Assembly: GCA_014874185.1 (NCBI GenBank)
Contig: JACWAF010000032.1
Span: forward strand, 1 to 64,000
From: Nitrospirota bacterium
GTDB lineage: Bacteria; Nitrospirota; Thermodesulfovibrionia; Thermodesulfovibrionales; JdFR-88
DNA length: 64,000 nucleotides
Reading direction: 5' to 3'
Below, piece by piece: positions 8,774 to 17,062 of the stretch. The notes beneath the pieces are model-generated. The model did no database searches. It saw only the letters and a list, made by a program, of their open reading frames with translations, and had not been told where the DNA came from. The translations under genes and the position numbers were made by a program. Each line of letters starts with the position of its first letter. Position 1 is the first letter of the stretch.

Positions 8774-9537
8774 TTCAGGTATTCCTTTATCCCGGTGCGC
8801 ACCTTGAGCATCTCATACAGGGTGCTGGCAAGCCCGTACAGGTTCACGGTGTCATACCGGTTATAGGTAATAAGGAGTTCGCGGGCCGCCAGGTTGCCGC
8901 GCCTGGCCTCGCGCCAGAGTTTTACGGCATCATAGCCGTCCAGGCCCTTCACGCTGGCATCTCTTTCCAGTCCCATGCGCTCCTCAAGCCTTTTAAGCCC
9001 GCCCGAGAGGCCCAGCTTCTTCGCCCCGAAGCAGAGGTCGAAGTGCGCGCCCCTGAACTTCACGCCAAGCGCGTCCTTTAAAAATGGCATATCGAAACCC
9101 GTCCCGAAGAAGGTTATCAGGTAACGGTATCTTGAAAGCTCCCGCTCCAGGGCCTCCGCGTTAAGGTTCTCGCCCCTTACGAGGGCCTTGTAGTCGAAGC
9201 CGTCATAAAGCCCTACCACGGTCACATAGCCCCCGCCCCAGGCGGGATAGCCGTTGGACTCTATGTCCAGGCAGACGGCATTGCCTTTGAAATTCTCGTA
9301 AAGCCGCCAGTGGTCCCTCTGCTTCAGGGCGCGCGCGAAGAAGCAGGAATCCCCTTGGGCAAGCCGCTCCCCGGCCTCTACCAGAGACCTGTCGAAGGAC
9401 TGCTTTCTCTCCTGGTTTATGAAGCCTATCTCCGGGGTCTTCAGGAAGTCCCCCCAGTCCAGGATGCCTTTCTTCCAGAGCTTTTTTTCGAACTTCTCGC
9501 CTATCCCCCTGAGAATACTAAAGGTATTTCTTATCAT
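8770..9537 (-). CDS. Ribonuclease H-like exonuclease domain protein (YprB family)
   Basis: 255 aa. DEDD-type 3'-5' exonuclease fold: CLDIESNGYPAWGG (D91/E93) opens it, TFFGTGFDMPFLKD is exonuclease motif II, and ELLITYNRYDTVNLYGL supplies the last Asp. The N-terminal 60 residues contain ILRGIGEKFEKKLWKKGI, helix-hairpin-helix-like, as in YprB relatives. The substrate is likely RNA or DNA ends, but the biological role is unknown for the family. First gene of a two-gene unit with xerD. The ATG at 9537 has no clear Shine-Dalgarno, and a TATAAT lies 12 nt upstream, leaving a leader of about 5 nt. Confidence 0.85.
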   Translation of the reverse strand: MIRNTFSILRGIGEKFEKKLWKKGILDWGDFLKTPEIGFINQERKQSFDRSLVEAGERLAQGDSCFFARALKQRDHWRLYENFKGNAVCLDIESNGYPAWGGGYVTVVGLYDGFDYKALVRGENLNAEALERELSRYRYLITFFGTGFDMPFLKDALGVKFRGAHFDLCFGAKKLGLSGGLKRLEERMGLERDASVKGLDGYDAVKLWREARRGNLAARELLITYNRYDTVNLYGLASTLYEMLKVRTGIKEYLN

Positions 9538-9549
9538 ATGCCAGTCTTT

Positions 9550-9578
9550 ATTATAGCTAGCGGCGCGGGGTTTGACTA
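9550..9578 (-). promoter_or_regulatory. Candidate promoter for the yprB-like/xerD unit
   Basis: On the minus strand a perfect TATAAT (9550-9555) stands 17 nt from TAGTCA (9573-9578, 4 of 6 to the -35 consensus). It implies an almost leaderless mRNA. Confidence 0.4.
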
Positions 9579-9620
9579 TACGGGTGCCGAAAGGAACGGC
9601 AATTTTAGATAGATAGGGAC

Positions 9621-9650
9621 CGGGTCACCCGTGGGCGGGTGACTCCCACA
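9621..9650 (+). repeat. Family C 30-bp hairpin repeat, copy 1
   Basis: CGGGTCACCCGTGGGCGGGT continuing GACTCCCACA: a hairpin GGGTCACCCG/CGGGTGACTCCC. A nearly identical copy (one mismatch) lies inverted at 61631-61660. Confidence 0.7.
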
Positions 9651-9655
9651 CCAAA

Positions 9656-9826
9656 AAAATCCCTCCTAACCTCCCTTTGCCAAAGGGAGGGATTTACCCC
9701 TCTTTGGCGAAGAGGGGCAAGGGGAGATTTAAGGGAGGGATTTACCCCTCTTTGGCAAAGAGGGCAAGGGGAGATTTAAGGGAGGGATTTACCCCTCTTT
9801 GGCAAAGAGGGGCAAGGGGAGATTTT
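9656..9826. repeat. Family B repeat followed by three tandem 47-49 bp units
   Basis: An AAATCCCTCCTAACC unit leads into three head-to-tail copies of AAGGGAGGGATTTACCCCTC...GGCAAGGGGAGATTT (48, 47 and 48-49 bp). Each copy contains a complete CTCTTTGGCAAAGAG hairpin. With family C it fills the 328-bp gene-free stretch before the trmN6-like gene. Confidence 0.75.
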
Positions 9827-9865
9827 CCGGTCAAAATGCCCATTCAATTTGAGCCTCTTGAAAAT

Positions 9866-10582
9866 TCATATTTCATATATGGAGCGGACATCAGGAGTGT
9901 AACTCCCGTCCTCTTCATAAACGAAGAGGGGCGGTTCCACCTCCACGCCCGGCCTGCCGCCCTTTACAGACTCTATCAGGGCTATCTTGGCGGGAAGCCC
10001 CCGCCTGCCGTGGACGAACCGCACTCGCTTTGGCTCGAACCTTTCAGACCTTAATCTCTCAAACACCTCGGGCAGTCTTCCGGGGTGGTAGACCATTGAG
10101 AACCGGCCCCCATTTTTCAAAAGGTAACCAGCCGCATGAATGAGGTCGTCCAGTCGCATACCGATCTCGTGGCGGGCAATGGCGCGCTCTTCCCCGATGG
10201 CGAGTTTGCCGGTGGCGGGCCTTCTGAAAGGCGGGTTCGAGACGCAGAGGTCGAAGCCCCCGGCGGGAAGCCCGGAGGCCTTTATCTCCTTGATATCTCC
10301 CTTTACCGCGCGCACCCGGTCGGCAAGCCCGTTAAGTTCGATATTCCTTTCCGCCAGCCTGAACAGCGATTCCTGCAATTCAAAGAGCACAACCCGTGAC
10401 CTTTTGTACCTTCTTGCCAGCAGGATGCCTATGATGCCTGAGCCCGCCCCAAGGTCCACTATATCCGCCGCCTGGGGCTGCCTGACGAAATCAAACAGTA
10501 GAAGGGCATCCAGCGAAAAGCGGTATCCGCTTTTGCGCTGATAGATTTGAATATCTCTAACGCTGTCTAAAGTAAGTTCCAT
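9866..10582 (-). CDS. tRNA1(Val) (adenine-N6)-methyltransferase-like protein (TrmN6/YfiC family)
   Basis: SAM-dependent N6-adenine methyltransferase, probably of tRNA position 37 by homology. 238 aa Rossmann methyltransferase: SAM motif VDLGAGSGIIGILLA (residues ~42-56), acidic residue in LFELQ, and the catalytic VSNPPFRRP (NPPF, 116-119) that marks amino-methylating enzymes. The start MELTLDSVRDIQIYQ...GYRFSLDALLL is the classical YfiC N-terminus. Monocistronic between repeat clusters. The RNA substrate is inferred from family only. Confidence 0.85.
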   Translation of the reverse strand: MELTLDSVRDIQIYQRKSGYRFSLDALLLFDFVRQPQAADIVDLGAGSGIIGILLARRYKRSRVVLFELQESLFRLAERNIELNGLADRVRAVKGDIKEIKASGLPAGGFDLCVSNPPFRRPATGKLAIGEERAIARHEIGMRLDDLIHAAGYLLKNGGRFSMVYHPGRLPEVFERLRSERFEPKRVRFVHGRRGLPAKIALIESVKGGRPGVEVEPPLFVYEEDGSYTPDVRSIYEI

Positions 10583-10585
10583 AAC

Positions 10586-10680
10586 CCACCCCTACACCCC
10601 TCCAAGGAGGGGACCCCGGCTTAAGACCTGTCGGGGCATGCTTTAAAATCCCCTTTCACAAAGGGGAGGGATTTCGTCCT
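10586..10680. repeat. Family B repeat pair
   Basis: CCCACCCCTACACCCCTCC then AAATCCCC...AGGGATTT with core CTTTCACAAAG. The same CACCCCTCCAAGGAGGGG variant recurs at 45.6 kb. Confidence 0.55.
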
Positions 10681-10718
10681 ATTCTTGCACGCAAGAGGGG
10701 CAATCAGGGCAAAAATCC

Positions 10719-10747
10719 TTGAATTTGTGCCGCCTTATATATAATCT
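10719..10747 (+). promoter_or_regulatory. Candidate comM promoter, leaderless
   Basis: TTGAAT (10719-10724), a 17-nt spacer and TAATCT (10742-10747). The start ATG is at 10756, 8 nt beyond the -10, so the predicted start site leaves about 2 nt of leader. No Shine-Dalgarno is visible. Confidence 0.5.
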
Positions 10748-10755
10748 AATCCGTC

Positions 10756-12282
10756 ATGCTCTCAAAAGTCCAAAGCGCGAGCCTCTTCGGGATTGAGGCG
10801 TACCTGGTGGAGGTGGAGGTGGACATTGCAAGCCGGGGGCTTCCGCACTTCTCGATAGTGGGCCTGCCCGACGCCTCGGTGAAGGAGAGCCGGGACAGGG
10901 TGCGGGCCGCCCTCAAAAATAACGGCTACAACTTCCCGTTCCGCCCGGTCACGATAAACCTTGCCCCCGCCGATCTGAAGAAAGAAGGCTCCTCGTTCGA
11001 CCTGCCCATGGCCGTGGGGCTCTGCGCCTCGGAGCGCCTCCTGGAGCCGGACTCGGTAAGTGGTTATCTCATAACGGGCGAACTCTCTCTTGACGGCAGG
11101 ATAAAGCCCATAAAAGGCGCCCTCTCGGTGGCGCTCCTTGCCAGGGAGAAGGGGCTGAAGCTGGTACTTCCAGCCGAGAACGCCCCCGAGGCGGCAGTAG
11201 TTGGCAGCGTGGCCGTGTACGGGGCCCAAAGCCTGCCGGAGGTGATAGACTTCCTGCGCGGGCAGGGAGAGCTGAAACGGTTTACCGCCGACATAGAGAA
11301 CTCGATGCGGGTGGGGAGCCGTTACGAGGAGGATTTCAGCGAGGTCAAAGGGCAGGAGCACGCGAAGAGGGCGCTTGAGGTGGCGGCCTCGGGGGCGCAC
11401 AACGCGCTTATGATAGGCCCTCCGGGTTCCGGGAAGACGATGCTCTCAAGGAGGCTCCCCTCGATACTTCCGCCGATGACCTTCGAGGAGGCGCTTGAGA
11501 CCACACGGATACACAGTGTTGCCGGGCTTCTGAACAACGGCCGGGCGCTCCTTGCCATACGCAGTTTCCGCGCCCCGCACCATACGATTTCGGACATCGC
11601 CTTGATCGGCGGCGGGCAGATCCCACGCCCCGGCGAGGTGAGCCTGTCCCATAACGGGGTCTTGTTTCTGGATGAGCTTCCGGAGTTCAAGAGGAATGTC
11701 CTGGAAGTCCTGCGCCAGCCGCTTGAAAACGGGGAGGTCACGATCTCGCGGGCCGCGGCCTCCGTGGCCTATCCGGCGCGGTTCATGCTGGTTGCCGCCA
11801 TGAACCCATGCCCGTGCGGCTACCTGGGCGACGACCGCAGGCAGTGCGCCTGCAGCCCGTTTCAGGTATCGCGGTACAGGGCGCGGGTCTCAGGCCCCCT
11901 TCTGGACAGGATAGATATACACATAGAGGTGCCCGCCGTGCCATATAAGGACCTGCGCGAGGAGCACTCCGGCGAGCGCTCTGAGACCATAAAGGCCAGG
12001 GTGGTGGAGGCCAGGGGCAGGCAATTAAAAAGATTTTCGGGCGAGGGCATCTACGCGAACGGGCAGATGAAGTCCAGGCACATAAAGAAGTTCTGCAGGC
12101 TGAAGCCCGACGCCCAGGGCCTTCTTGAGACCGCCGCGCAGAGGCTGGCGTTATCTGCAAGGGCCTATACGCGGATTTTAAAACTCTCGCGCACCATCGC
12201 GGACATGGAAGGCTCCGATGACATCCATGCCCACCACCTGTCAGAGGCAATTCAGTACCGGAGCCTGGACAAAAACCTCTGA
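10756..12282 (+). CDS. comM: ComM/YifB-type Mg-chelatase-like AAA+ ATPase
   Basis: 508 aa cytoplasmic helicase-like AAA+ protein. In naturally competent bacteria ComM drives branch migration during integration of transformed DNA. Order: N-terminal ChlI-like Lon-fold domain (HFSIVGLPDASVKESRDRVR), Walker A IGPPGSGKTMLSRRLP (residues ~222-237), Walker B GVLFLDELPEF, a sensor region with MNPCPCGYLGD, and a cysteine cluster (CPCGYLGDDRRQCAC) suggestive of a zinc site. The C-terminal domain ends in LSRTIADMEGSDDIHAHHLSEAIQYR. It stands alone with a probable leaderless promoter. Competence cannot be inferred from this gene only. Confidence 0.93.
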   Translation: MLSKVQSASLFGIEAYLVEVEVDIASRGLPHFSIVGLPDASVKESRDRVRAALKNNGYNFPFRPVTINLAPADLKKEGSSFDLPMAVGLCASERLLEPDSVSGYLITGELSLDGRIKPIKGALSVALLAREKGLKLVLPAENAPEAAVVGSVAVYGAQSLPEVIDFLRGQGELKRFTADIENSMRVGSRYEEDFSEVKGQEHAKRALEVAASGAHNALMIGPPGSGKTMLSRRLPSILPPMTFEEALETTRIHSVAGLLNNGRALLAIRSFRAPHHTISDIALIGGGQIPRPGEVSLSHNGVLFLDELPEFKRNVLEVLRQPLENGEVTISRAAASVAYPARFMLVAAMNPCPCGYLGDDRRQCACSPFQVSRYRARVSGPLLDRIDIHIEVPAVPYKDLREEHSGERSETIKARVVEARGRQLKRFSGEGIYANGQMKSRHIKKFCRLKPDAQGLLETAAQRLALSARAYTRILKLSRTIADMEGSDDIHAHHLSEAIQYRSLDKNL

Positions 12283-12295
12283 TCCGGCGCTAACG

Positions 12296-13897
12296 CTATA
12301 TCCGCCATAGCAGTTTTCCCTCGACCATATAGGATTTAAACCCGCTTACGGTGGCAAGCGAGAAATTGCCGCCCCCGGCGTTAAGCTCGAATGTGAGCCT
12401 GTCCAGGAGATGCAGCCCCAGAGTGCCCGCCCCGCCGATCAGCACCGTATGATTGTCTTCGCCGAACCTCCTGTATGATTCGTAACCGGTATATGGCTCC
12501 ACATAGGTATAGAATTTCCCTTTTTCGTAATAGAGGGACGCGAAGACCTCGCTTGAAAAAAAGGTGTCGGGATCGAAATAGGCGTGCTCCGTCTGAGTAT
12601 TGAAGCTCAGGTGCCTGAAACGGTATCCCAGCCTGACCACAGGCTTACCCGCAAGTATCTTGTAATTGGCTTCCGCCCTCCAGTCGCGGGAATCGTTATG
12701 GTCCGAATAGTTCTTATAAGCAAACCCCAGATAAAGGTCCAGCCTGCGCCATAATGTCTGCGCGATATAGGCCCGCGCACTGGAATACCTGATCCTGAAC
12801 CTGATAAGATCGGCCGTCTCGGTAAAGACGTCACGGGAGACACTTACGCCGGCCTTTCCCTTCAAAAGACTGATATCGGTCCTGGCCATCCATGTCGGGT
12901 ATAACCCGTCCGAGCTGTTCTCCATCTGGGTAGCCCCTATCGCCGCCGCCCCCCAGATCCTGTCGGCCAGCTTGCCTGCCGCTCTTGCGGAGCCCTCCTC
13001 GGCGTTTACATGCCCTTCGGTGTCTCCGGCCAGTGTATGACTATAGACCGTATCGAATTTTACATCCCCGGCCAGGAAGCCGAAACCGGCATAATACACG
13101 TTTATATTATTATGGTCGGTGTCCCAGTAATGCAGATACCCGGTATTCAGGACCGGGTCCGTGGCCTTTTTGTAGGCCTCTTTCAATTTCTTCAGATCTT
13201 CGGCCTGCGAGGGGGATGCAGGTTTCGCGGAATCGATCTCTGCCTTCGATTCCGAGTAATTTTCAGCCAGAATATCTGTGCGGGCCAAGCCGGTCCTGGC
13301 GTAGAAATCATCATCTTTTTCCAGGATCTTCAGGTAACATTTCCGGGCGGCAGAGTAATCGCCTGCCCAGCGCAGGCAGTCGGCCTTGAGCAAAAGGGCA
13401 TTCGTCTCGCCGGGCCTCGCGGCCAGTATGATATCGGTCTCCCGGACGGCCTCCTTCAGTCTGTCTTCTTTTGAGAGCACCCGGGCCAGGGCAAACCTGG
13501 CCTCCATGTTTTTGGGGGCTTCCACCAGGACCAGCCGAAGCTCGTGTTCAGCCTTTTTCAGCCGCCCGGCCCAGGAGATCCGGATCGCCATCTGGAGGCG
13601 CTCGCCAATGGTGAACCTTTTTCTGTCCAGCTTCAGCGCCTCAAGATAAAAGCCCGCCGCTTTGGCATACTGCCTCCGCGAGGAGTAGAAATCGCCCGTC
13701 TTCCTGCTGATGTCGACCGCGTCCGTATCGTCCTTGAGTATCGCCTGCAATTCCTCGGGCATACGCTGGCTCCCGGCCGCATACGAGACAGCATTCAGGT
13801 GATCAAACACAAAAAACGCGATCGAGAGGGCAAGGAAGGCCGTCAGCTTCTTCAAGCTCCACCTCCGGTTCGCCGGATTAAATCGTCTTCCGTTCAC
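12296..13897 (-). CDS. TPR-containing outer-membrane beta-barrel protein
   Basis: 533 aa. Signal-like segment at residues 15-40 (LKKLTAFLALSIAFFVF...YAAGS). Then about six TPR-like helical repeats (55-255), for example AKAAGFYLEALKLDRK and YSAARKCYLKILEKDDDFYA. The C-terminal half (260-533) is rich in alternating aromatic strands and ends LLWRI, a barrel-type terminus. This layout matches PgaA/BcsC/YaiO-like proteins that combine periplasmic TPRs with an exporting or sensing barrel. No polysaccharide synthesis genes are adjacent. Preceded on the same strand by the His-repeat secreted protein, possibly co-functional. Confidence 0.7.
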   Translation of the reverse strand: MNGRRFNPANRRWSLKKLTAFLALSIAFFVFDHLNAVSYAAGSQRMPEELQAILKDDTDAVDISRKTGDFYSSRRQYAKAAGFYLEALKLDRKRFTIGERLQMAIRISWAGRLKKAEHELRLVLVEAPKNMEARFALARVLSKEDRLKEAVRETDIILAARPGETNALLLKADCLRWAGDYSAARKCYLKILEKDDDFYARTGLARTDILAENYSESKAEIDSAKPASPSQAEDLKKLKEAYKKATDPVLNTGYLHYWDTDHNNINVYYAGFGFLAGDVKFDTVYSHTLAGDTEGHVNAEEGSARAAGKLADRIWGAAAIGATQMENSSDGLYPTWMARTDISLLKGKAGVSVSRDVFTETADLIRFRIRYSSARAYIAQTLWRRLDLYLGFAYKNYSDHNDSRDWRAEANYKILAGKPVVRLGYRFRHLSFNTQTEHAYFDPDTFFSSEVFASLYYEKGKFYTYVEPYTGYESYRRFGEDNHTVLIGGAGTLGLHLLDRLTFELNAGGGNFSLATVSGFKSYMVEGKLLWRI

Positions 13898-13904
13898 ATT
13901 TGAC

Positions 13905-13935
13905 AGACCGGAAGGAACTCTGCCCCTTCCGGTCT
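13905..13935. other. Perfect 11-bp-stem hairpin between two minus-strand genes
   Basis: AGACCGGAAGG, 9-nt loop, CCTTCCGGTCT. It sits just after the His-repeat gene and before the TPR-barrel gene. It could terminate the former, though no T tract follows on that strand. Confidence 0.4.
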
Positions 13936-14000
13936 ATTTCAGATGCCTTCGACAGGTGTATATCTACTTTTCTGTCGCCGCATCCACGGCTGTTTTTATG

Positions 14001-14534
14001 CTAGTTCCTGCCGTGGTCCGAGCCATGATTATGGCCCCCGTTGCTGTCATGGCGGTCATTGTCGTTATGGCCCCTGTTGCCGCTGTGGCGATCATTGTCG
14101 TTATGGCCCCTGTTGCCGCTGTGGCGGTCATTGTCGTTATGGCCCCCATTGCCGCTGTGGCGGTCGTTGCCGTTATGGCCCCCGTTGCCGCTGTGGCGGT
14201 CGTTGTCGTTATGGCCCCCGTTGCCGCTGTGGCGGTCATTGTCGTTATGGCCCCCATTGCTGTCGTGGCGGTCATTGCCGTTATGGCCCCCGTTGCCGCT
14301 GTGGCGGTCGTTGTCGTTATGGCCCCCGTTGCCGCTGTGGCGGTCATTGTCATTATGGCCCCCGTTGCGGTCGTGGCGGTCGTTGTCATTATGGCCGCGG
14401 TCACGGTCATTGCTGTAATGCTTGTCAGAATTCTTGTGATCGTGTCCGTTTATCCCCGCCTGCGCAATCCCGTTGACGCCGAAAAGCAGCACTGCCGTCG
14501 CGGCAATTGCCAGAATGTTATATATCCTTCTCAT
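14001..14534 (-). CDS. Secreted low-complexity protein of 12-residue His/Asp/Asn repeats
   Basis: 177 aa. A signal peptide (MRRIYNILAIAATAVLLFGVNGIAQA, cleavage after AQA) is followed by ten 12-residue units of GHNDNDRHSGNG (residues 47-166) and a degenerate end GHNHGSDHGRN. Differences between units are limited to positions 4 and 9-12. The mature chain has almost no hydrophobic residues, so it is intrinsically disordered, and each unit has two His and two to three Asp/Asn, suggesting metal binding (inference). A good Shine-Dalgarno (GGAGGG) precedes ATG 14534, which supports real expression. Because the DNA unit is 36 bp, all frames remain open; only this frame has a start site and signal peptide. 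I recognise no family. Confidence 0.75.
   Translation of the reverse strand: MRRIYNILAIAATAVLLFGVNGIAQAGINGHDHKNSDKHYSNDRDRGHNDNDRHDRNGGHNDNDRHSGNGGHNDNDRHSGNGGHNGNDRHDSNGGHNDNDRHSGNGGHNDNDRHSGNGGHNGNDRHSGNGGHNDNDRHSGNRGHNDNDRHSGNRGHNDNDRHDSNGGHNHGSDHGRN
14037..14396 (-). repeat. Tandem array of ten 36-bp units
   Basis: Ten consecutive 36-bp units encode the GHNDNDRHSGNG repeats. Units differ at few third positions and at some codons (N/G at position 4, DS or SG at 9-10), consistent with slippage or unequal recombination. Copy number is likely variable between strains. Confidence 0.9.
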
Positions 14535-14830
14535 TTGTTCCCTCCAATTTACCGTTGATTGCCTGGTGAGACCTTTCCCGCCTGTTTCCCTTCCGGACAG
14601 GAAACAGGTTTTCGGCGCGCCATAATTGGTTCCGATTAGACGCTTTTCAGCTTGCGCCTGGAAAAACCTGAGAGTTTACTCCGAATGAGACCTATAGGAA
14701 AAAACGGATGGCTGCTTAAGTTAATTTTTATCAAAATGTTCCCTGGCTGTCAAGTTGTTTTTTGGAGGTGGCAGCTCAATTCATCCCATGGCAGTTGTGA
14801 TGCTTCTCCTTTTCTGAAACGGCAGGGGCC
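14535..14830. other. Gap between His-repeat gene and potassium transporter gene
   Basis: No gene is seen. A 9-bp-stem hairpin CCTGTTTCC/GGAAACAGG (14581-14608) followed by TTTT on the plus strand is the only clear structure. It lies in the leader region of the His-repeat gene when read on the minus strand. The promoter of that gene was not identified. Confidence 0.4.
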
Positions 14831-16654
14831 TCACTTTTGCAGATGGAACGGCACGCTGGTTGAGACAACGCCCTTTTTAAACAGCAGCACGCCTTTTATG
14901 AACAGTGCGGACTGGTTGTGCAGGAAGTGGTGCCACCACTTGGAGGGGACGAACTCCGGCAGCACAACCGTTATTATCCCTTCCGGGTATCTCTCCTTGA
15001 TGCCCTCGATGTACTTCATCAGCGGCTCGATTATCGAGCGATAAGGGGTATCCAGCACGACCAGCGGCACGCCCATGCAGAAGCGGTCCCACTTGGCCCT
15101 GACCTTCTCCGTCTCAGCCGGGTTTATGTTTATATATATCGCGGCCACGTCGTCCGAGAGGGCCTTGGCGTATTTTATCGCTCCTATGGCCGCCTGCTGC
15201 ATCCCTGAGACAGGCACTACAACCGAATGGTGCTTGAACGGGACCTCCTCCGTAATGCACTTTTCCAGGGACAGTTGCTCGGCCACGGAGACGTAATGGG
15301 CGTGGACCTTCCTTGTCAGGAGGACGAGGCTGGGGATGGCAAGCAGCACTATCCAGGCTCCGCGGGTGAACTTCTCGGCCGCGATTATCACGAGGACTAC
15401 GGCGGTGACCACCATCCCCACTCCGTTTATTATCGCCCCCTTTTGCCATCCCTCGCCTTTTCTCGCAATCCAGCGCTTTACCATGCCGGCCTGCGAGAGG
15501 GTGAAGGCCGTAAAGACGCCCACCGCGTACAGCGGTATCAGGGCATGGGTGTCCCCCCTGAATATCACAAGCAGTATGGCCGAAAGGACGCCCAGAATTA
15601 CTATCCCGTTTGAGAAGACCAGCTTGTCTCCCCGGTTGGCAAGCTGGCGGGGCAGGTAGCGGTCCCTGGCCATAATGGACGAGAGCCTCGGGAAATCCGC
15701 AAAGGAGGTGTTGGCGGCAAGCACCAGTATGAGGGTCGTGGAAAACTGGATTATGTAGTAAATTACGCCCTTTGAGAAGACGAACCTGGCAAGCTGGGAC
15801 AATATGGTCTCGTTCTCTTTTGGCAGGATGCGGAAATAATCGGCCGAATAGGCTATGCCAAGAGTAAGGGCGCTCAGGATTATGGCCATCCAGGCCAGGG
15901 TAATGCCTGCGTTCCTTGCCTCCCTGGGCTTGAACGCGGGCACCCCGTTCGAGACCGCCTCGATCCCTGTCAGCGTGGCGCACCCGGAGGCAAACGCCTT
16001 AAGTATCAGGAAGAGGGGGACCGCCTGGTCCAGCACCGGGACAGCGGCCATATGCCTGACCGGGGGACGGGCGAAATGATAGGATTTCAGGAGGGCCTCC
16101 GCTATTAGAAGCGCCAGGCCCCCTACGAAGATATAAACGGGTACGGAGAAAAGTTTTCCCGATTCGCGCAGGCCCCTCAGGTTCACCAGCATTATGAAAA
16201 CCGTGGCTATAAGGCACAGGAGCACGGTATGTGCGCTGAGGGCCGGGAATGCCGATGTGATCGCGGCTATCCCCGCCGAGATGCTGACGGTGACCGTCAG
16301 CACATAATCGATAAGGAGCGCCGCCCCGGCTATCAGCCCCGGGTAGGTGCCCAGGTTGTCCTTGGCCACTATATACGCCCCGCCACCCGAGGGATAGGCG
16401 TGTATGGTCTGGAAATAGGATGTGGCCACGATAGCTATCAGGGCCACGATGCCGATCACTATCGGCATCGTGTAATTCAGAAGCGCTATGCCGCCCCCGG
16501 CGGTAAGGGCCAGTATGACTTCCTCCGGGCCGTATGCCACGGAGGAGAGGGCGTCGGACGAAAACACGGCAAGCCCCATGAGCTTTGTAAGGCGTTCGTG
16601 ACTTTCTCTGTAGGTCTCAAGAGGGGTCCCCAGAAGAAACCGTTTAATAGACAT
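14831..16654 (-). CDS. kimA: KimA-type APC-family potassium transporter
   Basis: 607 aa, the same length as Bacillus subtilis KimA (YdaO), with about 12 membrane helices and a cytoplasmic C-terminal domain from about residue 450. The opening SIKRFLLGTPL...LTKLMGLAVFSSDALSSVAYG, then YPSGGGAYIVAKDNLG and LLIDYVLTVTVSISAGIAAITSAFPAL, are close to remembered KimA sequence. The family imports K+ with H+ at low external K+. The C-terminal domain (FKHHSVVVPVSGMQQAAIGAIKYAKAL) is the region where KimA binds regulatory nucleotide. A ydaO-class c-di-AMP riboswitch lies directly upstream, which independently supports the assignment. Shine-Dalgarno GGAGGG precedes ATG 16654. Confidence 0.85.
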   Translation of the reverse strand: MSIKRFLLGTPLETYRESHERLTKLMGLAVFSSDALSSVAYGPEEVILALTAGGGIALLNYTMPIVIGIVALIAIVATSYFQTIHAYPSGGGAYIVAKDNLGTYPGLIAGAALLIDYVLTVTVSISAGIAAITSAFPALSAHTVLLCLIATVFIMLVNLRGLRESGKLFSVPVYIFVGGLALLIAEALLKSYHFARPPVRHMAAVPVLDQAVPLFLILKAFASGCATLTGIEAVSNGVPAFKPREARNAGITLAWMAIILSALTLGIAYSADYFRILPKENETILSQLARFVFSKGVIYYIIQFSTTLILVLAANTSFADFPRLSSIMARDRYLPRQLANRGDKLVFSNGIVILGVLSAILLVIFRGDTHALIPLYAVGVFTAFTLSQAGMVKRWIARKGEGWQKGAIINGVGMVVTAVVLVIIAAEKFTRGAWIVLLAIPSLVLLTRKVHAHYVSVAEQLSLEKCITEEVPFKHHSVVVPVSGMQQAAIGAIKYAKALSDDVAAIYININPAETEKVRAKWDRFCMGVPLVVLDTPYRSIIEPLMKYIEGIKERYPEGIITVVLPEFVPSKWWHHFLHNQSALFIKGVLLFKKGVVSTSVPFHLQK

Positions 16655-16722
16655 TCAATCCCTCCAAGGCAGGGCATGGCAAGGAGGAAACGGCTGGATT
16701 TCCCGTCCGCTGCCCTTCCAAA

Positions 16723-16921
16723 AGCCTACGAGGTTAGCTGCCGGGCTCGGGCTTGGAAGTGCCCTATCCAGGGGGCAAGGGACAAGGGACAAGCAACAAG
16801 CGGAAAAGAAGATAAAAACCAACCCGTTGCCGGTCCAGTGCCAGCCCCGCGGAATGCGCCCCGAATTACGGGTCCCCCGCATCCGCCCCTGGGTCAATGA
16901 CCCGTAGGGCGGATTTCGGCT
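16723..16921 (-). ncRNA. c-di-AMP riboswitch (ydaO-yuaA class)
   Basis: On the minus strand the conserved 3' core GCAGCTAACCTCGTAGGC (16724-16741) is exactly the ydaO leader signature. Upstream lie GAGCCCGGCAG, GGGGGACCCGT and AGCCGAAATCCGCC, in the order of the aptamer; AGCC and GGCT can form P1. The aptamer is about 199 nt, longer than the minimal form because of an AT-rich insertion in one arm. No T-tract terminator follows. A small CCCT...AGGG pairing across the Shine-Dalgarno suggests control of translation (inference). Cyclic di-AMP binding should switch off K+ import. Confidence 0.88.
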
Positions 16922-16933
16922 GAATCTGCCTCT

Positions 16934-16964
16934 ATATTAATCCCATCGGGCATCGGATTGTCAA
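16934..16964 (-). promoter_or_regulatory. Promoter of the riboswitch-kimA transcript
   Basis: Perfect TTGACA (16959-16964), then TTAATAT at about 17-19 nt spacing, ending just before the aptamer. Confidence 0.65.
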
Positions 16965-16996
16965 GAAGAGAAGAAATGGACTTCAAGATGGGGGGT

Positions 16997-17025
16997 TTCA
17001 CTTGACTTGCCCGCTGAAGTATACT
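16997..17025 (+). promoter_or_regulatory. Promoter for rplI-dnaB
   Basis: TTCACT (16997-17002), a 17-nt spacer and TATACT (17020-17025), 37 nt before the rplI start. A strong Shine-Dalgarno (AAAGGAG) follows. Confidence 0.55.
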
Positions 17026-17062
17026 AGTTGACACCCGATTGTTCTGAAAGGAGAGTTCCCGA

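Noticed and set aside
13943-14558. Alternative plus-strand ORFs of 125-200 aa (CRYGPRC..., VVVMAPVAAVAV... repeats)
   Set aside because: Products of the same 36-bp array in other frames; only the minus-strand frame has a signal peptide and Shine-Dalgarno.
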